DNA of 64,000 bases from Pelagibacterium montanilacus (GCF_003992665.1 NZ_RZMX01000055.1:102606-166605); one strand, 5' to 3'; numbered from the stretch's first letter, positions 48,337 to 57,895 are shown. A program made the numbers and translations. The notes: generated by a model from the sequence alone, not told the origin.

Positions 48337-50349
48337 ATGGACACTTTGAAACTGGCGCGCCGCGCAACGAAATCGGCCATGCGCATGCTCGGCACGGCCC
48401 GCCGTTTTGGCAGGGACGAGGCGGGCAATTTCGTGATCATCGGCGCACTGTTGCTGCCGGTGCTTCTGGGCAGCGGAGCGCTGGCCATCGAATATGGCTA
48501 TGGGCTGGTCACCCGGTCCCAGAACCAGCGCGTCGCCGACATCGCCGCCTTTGCCGGCGCGATCCAGTATTCCGCGACAAGCTCCGAGGCCGAACTCGAC
48601 GCCACGGTGAGGCGGATCGCGCTCCAGAACGGGCTCCCCGCCGATGCCGTAACCGCTGAGATCGTCGCCTCGCCCCGCGGCACCGGGGACGCGGTGCGGG
48701 TCAATATCGCCACCCGGCAAGGCATCATCCTGGGCCGCGCCCTGGGCGCCAATCCCATGCTGACCGTCGCCGCCGATTCCTTTGCCGCCATCGGCACCAC
48801 GGGCTCGGCCGGCACGCCCGGCTGCATCGTCGCGCTCGACCCCGCCCAGACCGGGGTCACCCTCTCGGGCGGCACGAGCGTGAGCGCGGTCAACTGCTCG
48901 GTCTCCTCCAACAGCACGCTCCGGGTGCCCTGCGGCACCTCGATCACCGCCGTGGAAGTCAACTACGATACGACCGCCCCCACCAACCCATGCGGCGGCA
49001 TCCGCTCGCCAGATGGCAGCGCCGGGACCATCAACAAGGCGCCCACGCCCGATCCGCTGGCGGGCGATGCCACGGTCGCAGCGCTCAGCGGTCGCCTTGC
49101 GGCTGTCGCGTCCATGCCGGCCATCACCATCCCCGCGGTCCCCAACGGCCCTGAGCTGCGCTTCAGCTGGGGCCAGGATGCCAACCTCACCACGCGCCTT
49201 GCTTCGGCGGGCTGCTCGCTGGCCGGGTCGGCTCCCAGCTACACCGTCACCTGTCCGGCCGGCCAGGCCGAGCACAATTTCGGCCCCCTGATCGTGGACG
49301 CCAACATCACGGTGCAGTTCAACACCGGCAGCGCGGCCACCAAGCGCTACACCTTCAATGGCGGCATCACGGTGTCGGGCAGCGCGCAGATCACCTTCGG
49401 GGACGGGCACTATACGATCGCGCGCGGCATCAACACGTCGGGCGGCACCCGCACCCGCTTTGGCAAGGGCACTTATGTCGTGGGCCCCAACGACACGGGG
49501 TGCAACTGGGGCAATCAGGGCCGGCACAGCATATGCGCCAGCTCGGAGCTGACCTTCGACGGACCGAGCAACTTCATCCTGAGCGCCGGGTTTCATTCCG
49601 CCACCCAGCTCCAGCTCGGCGCCGGCACCACCAACACCTTCCAGCTCGGCGCGCCCGACAACGGCAATGCCATCGTGCTCGGGGGCGGGTCGCGCACCAC
49701 CATGGGCGATGCGCTTGCCGGCGAGAACGCCTTCACCATCCGCGGGCACGTCAATGGCGGCGGCGGAGGCTCGTGCTTCATCGTCAGCGCTTCAGCCAAT
49801 CACGACATAGCCGGCAGCTTCCTGGCTTCGGGCGCCGTCATTCTGGGCGCGGGCGTCTACACCGTGGACGGATCGTTCCTCCTGGGCGCCTCGGGCGGCG
49901 GCTCGGCCAGTTGCGGCGGCTCGACGGTCAGCGTGCACGCCGAGGATGTGACCGTGGTGCTTTCGGGCCTTTCGGGCACGACCAGCGGCTCGTGCGCGTC
50001 CACGTCCTTCTGCATCGCGGCGGGCTATTCCAACGTCTTGTTCAAGGCCCCCACCTCCGGCCCGCTGATGGGCCTCGCGGTCATCGGCCCCCAGAATGGA
50101 CGCACCCAGGGCGCCAGCCTCGTCCAGGGCGCCAGCGGCGCGCGCATCTCGGGCGCCTTCTACTTCCCCACCAGCCCGATCGCCATGGGCGGCGGCGCGG
50201 GCCTGTCTGGTGCGGGCGACGAATGCCTGCAACTGATCGGTTCGCGCATCGACCTCTCGGGCGGCGCGTCGGCGGCCTCGGACTGCCTGACCGCGCGCGG
50301 CGGCGGCGGGGGAGGCGGCGGCGACAGCAGGATCGTCCTCGTCCAATGA
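48337..50349 (+). CDS. TadG-like pilus-assembly protein with long glycine-rich beta domain
   Basis: 670 residues. The N-terminus has a TadG/TadE-type start: basic residues, then DEAGNFVIIGALLLPVLLGSGA, a membrane anchor with the preceding Glu typical of the class. Residues about 60-150 are the TadG stalk; the remaining ~500 are rich in Gly, Ser, Thr and Asn with short repeated beta elements (LTFDGPSNFILSAGFHSATQL, TYVVGPND), like a parallel beta-helix, ending in a Gly9-like run and DSRIVLVQ. ATG 48,337 is preferred to a longer frame from 48,274. It overlaps the next gene (ATGA). The main Flp/Tad pilus machinery is absent here, so it may be an isolated pseudopilin-like surface module. Confidence 0.82.
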   Translation: MDTLKLARRATKSAMRMLGTARRFGRDEAGNFVIIGALLLPVLLGSGALAIEYGYGLVTRSQNQRVADIAAFAGAIQYSATSSEAELDATVRRIALQNGLPADAVTAEIVASPRGTGDAVRVNIATRQGIILGRALGANPMLTVAADSFAAIGTTGSAGTPGCIVALDPAQTGVTLSGGTSVSAVNCSVSSNSTLRVPCGTSITAVEVNYDTTAPTNPCGGIRSPDGSAGTINKAPTPDPLAGDATVAALSGRLAAVASMPAITIPAVPNGPELRFSWGQDANLTTRLASAGCSLAGSAPSYTVTCPAGQAEHNFGPLIVDANITVQFNTGSAATKRYTFNGGITVSGSAQITFGDGHYTIARGINTSGGTRTRFGKGTYVVGPNDTGCNWGNQGRHSICASSELTFDGPSNFILSAGFHSATQLQLGAGTTNTFQLGAPDNGNAIVLGGGSRTTMGDALAGENAFTIRGHVNGGGGGSCFIVSASANHDIAGSFLASGAVILGAGVYTVDGSFLLGASGGGSASCGGSTVSVHAEDVTVVLSGLSGTTSGSCASTSFCIAAGYSNVLFKAPTSGPLMGLAVIGPQNGRTQGASLVQGASGARISGAFYFPTSPIAMGGGAGLSGAGDECLQLIGSRIDLSGGASAASDCLTARGGGGGGGGDSRIVLVQ

Positions 50350-50894
50350 TCGGGACGCGCGCCGATCTGCTCAAGCGCGAGGAGGGCGTCTCGGCGGTCG
50401 AGTTCGCACTCATCGCCCCGGTCATGCTCGCCCTTCTGGCGGCGATCGTCGATTTCGGCACGCTGGTCTACACCCGCGCCCAGCTCGAAACCGCTGTCTC
50501 GGGCGCCACCTCCTATGTGCTGGCCAGCAGTCAGGACATGGAGCCGGGCACGGCCCTGGGGGTTGGGGAGACGGCCCTGCGCATGATCGTCTCGGGTGCC
50601 GGGGACCGCACCACCGGCACCGCGACCTTCAACAACGGCTCGTCGGTCACCTATGCGGACGGCTCGTACCAGCCGGCGGGCGGGCCGCTCACCCAATGCC
50701 ACTGCCCGACAACCAATGCCGGCACCCTTTCCTGGGGCGCCGCCGTCACATGCGGTTCGGTCTGTGCCGATGGCGGACGGGCGGGGCAGTTCGTCCAGCT
50801 CTCCGCGGCCCTGCCCTATTCGCCGCTGTTTCTGGGCTATGGTCTGGTGGAGGAAGGGGCTATGACCGTCAGCACCGTGGTGACGCTCCAGTGA
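50346..50894 (+). CDS. TadE-like protein, first
   Basis: 182-residue membrane-anchored protein. KREEGVSAVEFALIAPVMLALLAAIVDFG is the classic TadE N-terminus: the Glu-preceded hydrophobic helix, with E in VEFALIAP matching type IV-like prepilin features. The periplasmic part contains CHCPTT and a CGSVCADGGR pair that could form disulfides. It overlaps the TadG-like stop by 4 bases and its own stop overlaps the next start (TGATG). Confidence 0.85.
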   Translation: MIGTRADLLKREEGVSAVEFALIAPVMLALLAAIVDFGTLVYTRAQLETAVSGATSYVLASSQDMEPGTALGVGETALRMIVSGAGDRTTGTATFNNGSSVTYADGSYQPAGGPLTQCHCPTTNAGTLSWGAAVTCGSVCADGGRAGQFVQLSAALPYSPLFLGYGLVEEGAMTVSTVVTLQ

Positions 50895-51319
50895 TGGTCC
50901 GCCTCAACGCGCTTGCCCGCGACACGAGGGGCGCCGCAGCCGTGGAGTTCGCTCTGCTGATCGCCCCGTTCCTGCTCATCGTCTTTGGCACCATCGAGGT
51001 CGCGCGCGCTTACTGGACGCGCGAAGCCCTCCATGACGTGGCCACCGCGACCGCGCGCTGCATAGGGGTCGGCCAGCTCGAATGCGGCGCCGAAGGATTT
51101 TCCCTCGCCGACTCTCGCAGCTTCGCCATCGCCACCGCTGCGGGCCGTGCGGTATCGCTCGACACCGATACCATGCGGCTCGAGACCGGCGTGGAATGCG
51201 ACGGCCTGCCCAACGCCGTCGCCGTCGAACTCCAGGCCAGCTTCGCCTCGGTCTTCCCCCTCGACATGGCCATCGACTTCACCGCCAACGCCTGCTTTGT
51301 CGACTGGTCAACCGTCTGA
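50894..51319 (+). CDS. TadE-like protein, second
   Basis: 141-residue protein starting at the ATG that shares the A of the upstream TGA. TRGAAAVEFALLIAPFLLIVFGTIEVARA is a TadE-type anchor, very like that of its neighbour. The periplasmic part has several Cys (CIGVGQLECGAEG, ECDG, CFVDW). It is the last of a three-gene TadG-TadE-TadE set, with a GC hairpin downstream. No prepilin peptidase or Tad ATPase is visible. Confidence 0.87.
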   Translation: MVRLNALARDTRGAAAVEFALLIAPFLLIVFGTIEVARAYWTREALHDVATATARCIGVGQLECGAEGFSLADSRSFAIATAAGRAVSLDTDTMRLETGVECDGLPNAVAVELQASFASVFPLDMAIDFTANACFVDWSTV

Positions 51320-51483
51320 CCCCCTCCCAACGCGCGCACGCGCATCGCCGAATGGTCAGATCAAGCACCTGCAATATATAGGAAATTTTGGTAGCGGAGG
51401 AACGCTACCGCCAATCCCCCCGGATACTCGGCCGCTCATCTTCTCGATTGAAGTCTGATAGCAGCATTCAGCTGGTTCGGCAC

Positions 51484-51501
51484 CAGAGGGCCGCCCCTCT
51501 G
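51484..51501. terminator. Weak terminator-like hairpin
   Basis: CAGAGGG and CCCTCTG pair (7 bp) around CCGC, between the convergent TadE and diguanylate cyclase genes. No T-run follows on either strand, so it is at best a weak terminator. The rest of the 220-base gap shows nothing else. Confidence 0.3.
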
Positions 51502-51541
51502 CCCGCAATATCGAGAAGGCAGTATGACGCTCACGGAACGA

Positions 51542-52555
51542 TCATGCGAGTGCCGGCGAGCTCAGGCTGGCGGAACTCGCTCGGACGCAGTTTCGTCCTT
51601 CGTCCTTGGCCCGGTATAGCGCTTCGTCGGCGCGCCCAAGCGCGGCATCAGGGCCGCGGTCGTCAGTTTGAAGAACCGTCACCCCGATGCTGGCAGTCAG
51701 ACGAAGAGGGCCAGCGTCGGTTGCGGCCTGCGATGCGGCCAGCGCGCTGCGTGCACGCTCCGCCACCATGACAGCACCCCACTCATCGGTATTTGGCAGC
51801 AGGGCTGCAAATTCCTCCCCGCCAATGCGTGCCAGAAGATCGCCGCGTCGCGTGGATCTCTTCAGCTGATCGGCAGCATAACACAGGGCCTGGTCGCCAA
51901 CGGCATGCCCATGGGTGTCGTTGATCGCTTTGAAGTCATCGAGGTCGATGATGAACATGCTTGCGGGCACGCCATCGCGCCTGAGCCGGACCAATGCTTT
52001 GCCGGTGCGCTCGAGGAACTTCCTCCGGTTCTTGAGCCCAGTGAGTTCGTCAGTCTCCGCGAGGCGTTTGAGTTCGAACTCAAGGAGCTTGCGGGTCGTA
52101 ATATCCTGGTGCGAGATGACCGCAAAACGCCCCTTATGGTCATCAACTTCGTTCCCAGCTGGATGCACCCAGACAACCCGAGCCAGAAACCATCGTCGCA
52201 ATCTGGGCGCGTGGCAGGGATATTCTGTTTCGAACCTGTCTCGCCTGCCCGCAAGCACATCCTCGACATTCCGACCGAAGCGATGAGCCGCATCAGCGCC
52301 AGTTCCCGTGGCACGTTTGCACACGTCCAGATAATTCTCGCCGACATAGCCGCCCTTGCCACCATTCTCATGGGAAAAGCGCCGCCAAGCCTGGTTTACG
52401 GCCACTATGTCCCCGTTGGGGTCAACGATACAGATGCTCGCCGTCAAAGCGTCGAGCACTGCTCCTGCAAGATGCCGTTCAGAAAGCCAGTCCATGTCCG
52501 ATATCTTCCCGTGACGAGATACCTCTAGCATACGTCGGTAAACGGCGAGTTCCAT
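51542..52555 (-). CDS. PAS-GGDEF diguanylate cyclase
   Basis: About 337 residues from ATG 52,555 (a GTG at 52,633 would add 26). A PAS-like domain, roughly residues 25-145 (ASICIVDPNGDIVAVNQAWRR and the ISHQDITTRK exit), is followed by a GGDEF domain. The active site GGEEF in ARIGGEEFAALLPN is intact and preceded by RRGD five residues upstream, the I-site for product inhibition. It should make cyclic-di-GMP and be feedback inhibited. No membrane segment is evident. It may influence surface structures encoded nearby. Confidence 0.9.
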   Translation of the reverse strand: MELAVYRRMLEVSRHGKISDMDWLSERHLAGAVLDALTASICIVDPNGDIVAVNQAWRRFSHENGGKGGYVGENYLDVCKRATGTGADAAHRFGRNVEDVLAGRRDRFETEYPCHAPRLRRWFLARVVWVHPAGNEVDDHKGRFAVISHQDITTRKLLEFELKRLAETDELTGLKNRRKFLERTGKALVRLRRDGVPASMFIIDLDDFKAINDTHGHAVGDQALCYAADQLKRSTRRGDLLARIGGEEFAALLPNTDEWGAVMVAERARSALAASQAATDAGPLRLTASIGVTVLQTDDRGPDAALGRADEALYRAKDEGRNCVRASSASLSSPALA

Positions 52556-52667
52556 GTTGGCGCCAATCGAGATCGTTCTCGAACCCGCCTCAGGCAGCGA
52601 GCTCCAATTGGGCACCATTTTCCGGAGCGACACGCAGGATGAGCGTTAACGGCAAGCCTCTCCCGTG

Positions 52668-53420
52668 CTACGCGCGCAATCTCGCCCGCCGACCGCGCGG
52701 CCCACTCAATTCCACGATCTCGATGCGGTCCAATAGGCGGCGCATATGGGTCCTGCTGATCGGCCGCCCATTGGGCCCCTCGTAGTGGGTGTTGAGATGT
52801 TCCCTGAGCTTTTCGACCGATGTCCACCCAGAAGTGTCCGCGAGCCCTCGGATCAGGCGCACGATCCGGGCCTGCACAGCCTTCTGGCGTCGCTCTCGGG
52901 CGCGACGTCTCGCACCCCGATCCCTGGTCGGACTTTCGAGCGGGATGAACCGAGTGCAGGCTCGTTGGAGGGCTTCATTACCATCGGCTGCACCGCAGCC
53001 CACATAGGTCCAGCCCATAGACCGGGCGTGGTGCGCGAGATGGATGAAGTCGGTGTCCGAACTTGCAACGCAAAGGATACCGCGACGTCTTCGTGCGACG
53101 ACGCTTGCGGCCTCGATCGCCAGTGCGATGTCGGCACTATTCTTGCGGGGAACAGCATTGGCCACGACACGCAGGTCGAGGGCATGCTCGACCGCAACTT
53201 GCCGCCATTTCTGGGACTCGCCGGAGCGGTAGGCGCGCTTGGCAGAAATGGCACCCATCGAACCGGCTTCCAGAAGGACCGTCGGAACAAGAGCAGGGTC
53301 GATGTTGTCCGCGTCGATCATCACGATGACCACCTGCTCGAAACCGAGAAGGTGCCTCAATGCGGCTGAAGCAGTGCAGAGACCCTGCCAGATTGTCGAG
53401 CGAAGCTTCAACACTGCCAT
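52668..53420 (-). CDS. NYN-domain (PIN-like) nuclease with C-terminal winged-helix-like region
   Basis: 250 residues. VVIVMIDADNIDPALVP opens an NYN/LabA (DUF88) fold with acidic metal-binding Asp residues; further acidic positions appear in NSADIALAIEA and VASSDTDFIHLAHHARSMGW. The last ~80 residues (DTSGWTSVEKLREHL then RRLLDRIEIVELSG) may be an OST-HTH/LOTUS-like RNA-binding domain. It starts with TGATG overlap on a 67-residue gene, itself 8 bases after an XRE regulator. The arrangement suggests a toxin-antitoxin or phage-defence operon with an RNase effector. The function is not proven. Confidence 0.82.
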   Translation of the reverse strand: MAVLKLRSTIWQGLCTASAALRHLLGFEQVVIVMIDADNIDPALVPTVLLEAGSMGAISAKRAYRSGESQKWRQVAVEHALDLRVVANAVPRKNSADIALAIEAASVVARRRRGILCVASSDTDFIHLAHHARSMGWTYVGCGAADGNEALQRACTRFIPLESPTRDRGARRRARERRQKAVQARIVRLIRGLADTSGWTSVEKLREHLNTHYEGPNGRPISRTHMRRLLDRIEIVELSGPRGRRARLRA

Positions 53421-53623
53421 CACGTTGCGATTCTCCCCCGGGGACCAAGCCGGAGGACCTCTTGCTCGTTTGGCCCCTCTACCATCGACGCAGACACCTT
53501 ACGGGCCCCATGACATGAGCGCAGGGCCTGCACTGCCGCCAACGTCACTCTCGGCACGCTGCCGCCGCCGATCATACGAAGGAACTCGAGCCACGCGCAT
53601 TCTTCCTCGGTGATCTCCGTCAT
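53420..53623 (-). CDS. 67-residue acidic-start small protein
   Basis: Short gene with an excellent GAGGAGG before the ATG at 53,623. The 67 residues begin MTEITEEECAWLEFLRMIGGGSVPR and have no hydrophobic helix or recognisable family; a helical, hydrophilic protein is likely. It lies between the XRE regulator (8-base gap) and the NYN nuclease (TGATG overlap), so translation is coupled. In a toxin-antitoxin reading it could be a partner of the nuclease. I cannot assign a function. Confidence 0.65.
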   Translation of the reverse strand: MTEITEEECAWLEFLRMIGGGSVPRVTLAAVQALRSCHGARKVSASMVEGPNEQEVLRLGPRGRIAT

Positions 53624-53631
53624 CGACCTCC

Positions 53632-54045
53632 TCACAGTCCGAACGCCGAGCGCAATGCCGCCCGTCCCTTCGAGGTCAGCCTGGGATCGCTCTGGCCGGA
53701 GAGCACTCGCAGTTCGGAGATCCAGGTCATCTCGTTGCGGGTGACGATCCGCCCGAAGATCTCGTCGTATGCCGCTCCCCGCATGCCGTGCTGGTCCAGC
53801 GCCAGAAGCAACAGATAGGCCGGGTCGCATTCGAGCGCCTGGGCGAGTGCCGCGACGCGGTCGAGAGGCAGCCTGGTCGAGCCGCGCTTGATCATGGCGA
53901 CCATGTTGGGCTGGATGAAGCCAGTCTCGGTGCCGATCTCCGCCTGGCTCTTGCGAGGTTTGAGTTCGAGGATGCGCCGATCGAGGTAGCGCACGAGCGC
54001 CGTGTGGGCATAGGGCCGGCCAGCCGGCTGGTTCGAGGTCATCAT
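53632..54045 (-). CDS. XRE-family helix-turn-helix regulator
   Basis: 137-residue DNA-binding protein. The Cro/C1-type HTH lies at about 25-75: RKSQAEIGTETGFIQPNMVAMI then LDRVAALAQALECDPAYLLLLAL. The C-terminal ~45 residues carry RNEMTWISELRVLSGQSDPRLT, unknown. ATG 54,045 follows AAAGG; the frame upstream to 54,096 is not supported. It leads a tight operon with a 67-residue protein and an NYN nuclease and is divergent from the SLC13-type transporter. Confidence 0.85.
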   Translation of the reverse strand: MMTSNQPAGRPYAHTALVRYLDRRILELKPRKSQAEIGTETGFIQPNMVAMIKRGSTRLPLDRVAALAQALECDPAYLLLLALDQHGMRGAAYDEIFGRIVTRNEMTWISELRVLSGQSDPRLTSKGRAALRSAFGL

Positions 54046-54220
54046 GAGCCTTTCGCGTTCTCGTTTAGTGATGACTTCGATATAGCGCCCGAACATTGGG
54101 GAGCTGGGGGAACGTGAACCGATTCCGGGTGATACTTCAGCAACTGGCGTGCTGGGCTTGTCACCGTTGCGCGTCCCGATTCACACTCACAAAATCATCA
54201 TTCGCTCTGGGAGCGTTTCT

Positions 54221-56047
54221 GTGATCGTCAGTGATCTTACAATTGTGCTTTTGCTGCTGTGTGCGGCGATTATGATGTTTGTTCTCAATCGCCCTCGGAT
54301 GGACGGTGTCGCCCTTATCATGGTCGTCGCGCTTCCGCTGACGGGGATCATTTCAGTCGAAGAAGCGCTAACCGGCTTCGGCGATCCCAACATCGTTCTG
54401 ATTGCGGCGTTGTTCGTGATCGGAGAAGGCTTGGTCCGGACCGGCATCGCTCAAAAGCTCGGCGATTGGCTGGCAGTTCGGGCAGGACGCAGCGAGGCGC
54501 GGCTGATCATTCTATTGATGATCATCGTTGCCGCAGTAGGCTCGGTCATGAGTTCGACCGGCGTCGTAGCGATATTCATTCCCATTGCACTTCGTATCGC
54601 CGCTCGCGCTGGGACCAGCCCAGGAAGACTGATGATGCCGATATCTGTGGCCGCGCTGATCTCGGGGATGATGACGCTGGTCGCAACGGCTCCTAACCTG
54701 GTGGTGCATGGGGAGCTGGAGCGTCGCGGAGCTGATGGGTTTACCTTTTTCGCATTCACGCCATTCGGCATTCCGGTGCTGTTCTTAGCCATAGGCTATA
54801 TGTTGTTTGCTCGTCGCTTTCTCGCTCCCAGTGCAGATGCACCCGTGACTCCAGCGCCTCAGTTCGCGAGTTGGATTGCTGAATATGGTTTAGCCGGTCG
54901 CGAGCATCGATTGCGGATCGGCGCCCGATCGTCACTGGCCGGTCGAACACTTGGAGAAATCAACTTGCGCTCCAGCGCCGGGCTGAATGTGCTGGCGATC
55001 GAGCGCAGAACGCCAATGTCTCGGCAATTGCTACGTCCTCGAGCTGACAGCCAGCTCAGGTCTGGAGACGTTCTGTTGCTGGATCTTCAAGGTGCCGCCG
55101 CTGATGTTGGCGCGCTGGCAGCCCAATACGATCTTCAACGCCTGCCGCTTTCGACCGCCTACTACACTGATTACGCGCAGGACATCGGAATGGCTGAGCT
55201 CATGATCCCTGCAGGGTCAGAGCTCTTGGGCAAGACCGTGGTCGAGGCTGGTTTCCGCAGCACCTATGACCTCACCGCAATCGGTCTAAAGCGCGGCATG
55301 CAGGCGGCGGTGGGCCAAGTCACGGCCGAGCCACTGGCTCTGGGCGACACACTCCTTGTGATAGGGCCATGGAGAGCCATACGGCGACTGCAGGGAGATT
55401 TCACCAATCTCATTGTTCTTGGGCTGCCGCGAGAAAGCGACGATGTTCTGCCCGCAACGGGCAAGGCCCCCTTTGCGCTAGCAGCACTTGGAGTGATGGT
55501 CGCATTGATGGCAACAGGGACGGTTCATAATTTGACCGCTGCGCTAGTTGCCTGCCTCATGATGGGTGCCTTCGGCTGCGTCGATTTCAAGAGCGCTTAT
55601 CGCGCAATCCATTGGCAGAGCCTGGTGCTGATCGTTGGCATGCTGCCCTTCTCGATCGCTCTTCAACGAACAGGCGGGGTTGAGATCGCTGCAGGGATCC
55701 TGGTTGACACAGCAGGGACGGCGGGCCCCCATTTAATCCTGGCTGCGATCTTTTTGGCCACAGCCTTGCTGGGGCTGTTCATATCGAACACAGCAACAGC
55801 GGTGCTGATGGCTCCTGTGGCCCTCGCTGTCGCTGGATCTCTGGACGCGTCCCCTTATCCGTTTGCAATGACGGTAGCGCTCGCCGCATCGGCGGCGTTC
55901 ATGACGCCAGTCTCGTCCCCGGTCAACACCCTCGTCGTCGGCCCTGGTCAATACAGCTTCACCGATTTCCTGAGGGTTGGCACTCCTCTGGTGGCGATAA
56001 CGATGGCGGTAGCACTGGCGCTCGTTCCCCTCGTTTTTCCCTTCTAG
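54221..56047 (+). CDS. SLC13/DASS-family permease with central RCK-C (TrkA-C) domains
   Basis: About 608 residues from GTG 54,221, which has GGGAG upstream; an earlier TTG at 54,149 would give 632. Two sets of transmembrane helices flank a soluble insert (about residues 200-400) with two TrkA-C-like modules (for example GRTLGEINLRSSAGLNVLAIERR and GKTVVEAGFRSTYDLTAIGLKRG). The motifs SSTGVVAIFIP, ATAPNLVVHG and SNTATAVLMAPV fit sodium-dicarboxylate/sulfate transporters. It likely moves an anion such as a dicarboxylate or sulfate with Na. The substrate is not known. Confidence 0.88.
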   Translation: MIVSDLTIVLLLLCAAIMMFVLNRPRMDGVALIMVVALPLTGIISVEEALTGFGDPNIVLIAALFVIGEGLVRTGIAQKLGDWLAVRAGRSEARLIILLMIIVAAVGSVMSSTGVVAIFIPIALRIAARAGTSPGRLMMPISVAALISGMMTLVATAPNLVVHGELERRGADGFTFFAFTPFGIPVLFLAIGYMLFARRFLAPSADAPVTPAPQFASWIAEYGLAGREHRLRIGARSSLAGRTLGEINLRSSAGLNVLAIERRTPMSRQLLRPRADSQLRSGDVLLLDLQGAAADVGALAAQYDLQRLPLSTAYYTDYAQDIGMAELMIPAGSELLGKTVVEAGFRSTYDLTAIGLKRGMQAAVGQVTAEPLALGDTLLVIGPWRAIRRLQGDFTNLIVLGLPRESDDVLPATGKAPFALAALGVMVALMATGTVHNLTAALVACLMMGAFGCVDFKSAYRAIHWQSLVLIVGMLPFSIALQRTGGVEIAAGILVDTAGTAGPHLILAAIFLATALLGLFISNTATAVLMAPVALAVAGSLDASPYPFAMTVALAASAAFMTPVSSPVNTLVVGPGQYSFTDFLRVGTPLVAITMAVALALVPLVFPF

Positions 56048-56067
56048 CGCCGGGCCCCATTGGCCGC

Positions 56068-57747
56068 TCATGAATGCTGCCCACTATCAGTGCCCACTTC
56101 AACACGTTCGAGTTGGGCTTCTGGCGCGCTGGGATGAACCTCATCTTCGGCTTGCCTTGCGGCTTCGCGCTCGTCGTCGCGTAGCAACAGGCGCTCGATG
56201 CGCAACGCCAGCAGGCGATCGGTCTCGTTCTTCGTTGCAACCTCAAGTGCAAGGTCCCGAAACAGTGCGACAGCGATCAGGATCATCAACAGCATGAATG
56301 GGAAAGCGGCGATGATCGAAACGGTCTGCAAGCTCTCCAGTCCGCCAGTGAGCAAAAGCACTGCCACCACCATGAGCTGCAGACCCGCCCAAAGGACGCG
56401 GACTGCCGTCGTCGGATTCAAAACCCCTTTGGACGTGAACATGCCAAGGACAAACGTTGCCGCATCCGCTGAGGTGACCAGGAACAGGCATACCAACACC
56501 ATCGCCGCAATGGTAAGCAGACCGCTGAGCGGAAGTTCGTCAAGCAGGACGAAGAGACCGGATGGGACTTCATCGGCCACGGCATCGGCAATGCCTGTTC
56601 CGGAAAAGAGCTCGGAGTGTATGGCAGCGCCGCCGAACACCGAGAACCACAGCATGCTGAGTGCCACAGGCACGATCATCACACCGAGCACGAACTCACG
56701 TATGGTGCGCCCGCGTGAGATACGCGCGATGAAGCTCCCCACAAAAGGCGCCCAGCTGAGGCCCCATGCCCAATAGAACATTGTCCATTGCTCGACCCAT
56801 TGTGCATCGGAAAACGGGGACGTTACGAGGCTCATCTGAACTACATTGCCTAGATACTCACCCAGCGTTTGGGTCATCACGCCGAAAATGAAGGCCGTTG
56901 GGCCGAACGCTAGCACAAGCAAAAGGAGTAGGCCGGCGATCACCATATTGAGGTTACTCAACACGCGCAGGCCCTTGTCGAGTGACGTCAAGGCCGAGAG
57001 CACCACAAGTCCACCAACGACCGCTATGATGGCAAACTGTGCGGGGAAACCAAACCCGATATCGGTCACACGAGAAATGCCACTGTTGATCTGCAGCGCT
57101 CCGAGCCCAAGCGTTGTGGCTACGCCAAATACGGTTGAGACGACCGTAAGTGTGTCGATCGCCTTCCCCCAACCTCGGTCGACCCGTTCACCCAAGAGCG
57201 GTCTGAGCGTTTCGCTGATCAGACCAAAGCTGTTGTGTCGGAATCGAACATAGGCGATGGCCAGTCCAACCAGAGCGAAATTCGCCCACTGGTGAAGTCC
57301 CCAGTGGAAAAATGCGTAGGTCATCCCGGTTTGGGCCGCGTCAGTTGTGCGCGAAAGGCTGGTCCCTGGAGGCGGGTCGTTGAAATGCATGATGGGTTCA
57401 GCAACGCCCCAGAAGACCAGCCCGACGCCCATCCCTGCGGAGAATATCATCGCCAACCAGCTGGAGAAGGAGAACTCAGCTGGTTCGTCTTCGGCCCCCA
57501 GGCGGATAAGGCCCATATTGGACAGGCCCAGATAGAGCACGAATCCGACAAACCCGGTGATGACCAAGAGATAGGTCCACCCGAGGTTTGCCGCCGTTGC
57601 GTCCAATATGGTTTGCGCGGCCTGCCCTACAGCTGCAGGCGCCAAAGCTGTCACAGCTACGAACAGAATTATCAGTCCGGCCGAGACGCTGAAGACAACG
57701 CCGACGTCGCCGAAGAGTGCCCGAGTCGCTCCTAATGAAGGCTTCAT
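56068..57747 (-). CDS. BCCT-family glycine-betaine/choline/carnitine transporter
   Basis: 559-residue inner-membrane symporter from ATG 57,747, after GAGGATC. About 12 transmembrane helices; conserved GMGVGLVFWGVAEPIMHF, WGLHQWANFALVGLA and WTMFYWAWGLSWAPFVGSFIA-type BCCT signature segments. The C-terminal ~60 residues are hydrophilic and charged (REAARQAEDEVHPS), as in osmoregulated BetP, where such a tail senses ionic strength. Convergent with the SLC13-type gene (20 bases between stops). Betaine uptake for osmoprotection is likely. Confidence 0.93.
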   Translation of the reverse strand: MKPSLGATRALFGDVGVVFSVSAGLIILFVAVTALAPAAVGQAAQTILDATAANLGWTYLLVITGFVGFVLYLGLSNMGLIRLGAEDEPAEFSFSSWLAMIFSAGMGVGLVFWGVAEPIMHFNDPPPGTSLSRTTDAAQTGMTYAFFHWGLHQWANFALVGLAIAYVRFRHNSFGLISETLRPLLGERVDRGWGKAIDTLTVVSTVFGVATTLGLGALQINSGISRVTDIGFGFPAQFAIIAVVGGLVVLSALTSLDKGLRVLSNLNMVIAGLLLLLVLAFGPTAFIFGVMTQTLGEYLGNVVQMSLVTSPFSDAQWVEQWTMFYWAWGLSWAPFVGSFIARISRGRTIREFVLGVMIVPVALSMLWFSVFGGAAIHSELFSGTGIADAVADEVPSGLFVLLDELPLSGLLTIAAMVLVCLFLVTSADAATFVLGMFTSKGVLNPTTAVRVLWAGLQLMVVAVLLLTGGLESLQTVSIIAAFPFMLLMILIAVALFRDLALEVATKNETDRLLALRIERLLLRDDEREAARQAEDEVHPSAPEAQLERVEVGTDSGQHS

Positions 57748-57895
57748 GTGAGATCCTCGCCTTGGCTGTCGATATGAAGGCACAGCATAATGCGCGCGTG
57801 CCGAGGTATGGGCATGGCCGAGCGCGCGGTCAAAGGAGCTGCCAGAGGCCCGCCAAATTCGCTATAGTGCATATCCACAGGATTGGAAGATCAAC

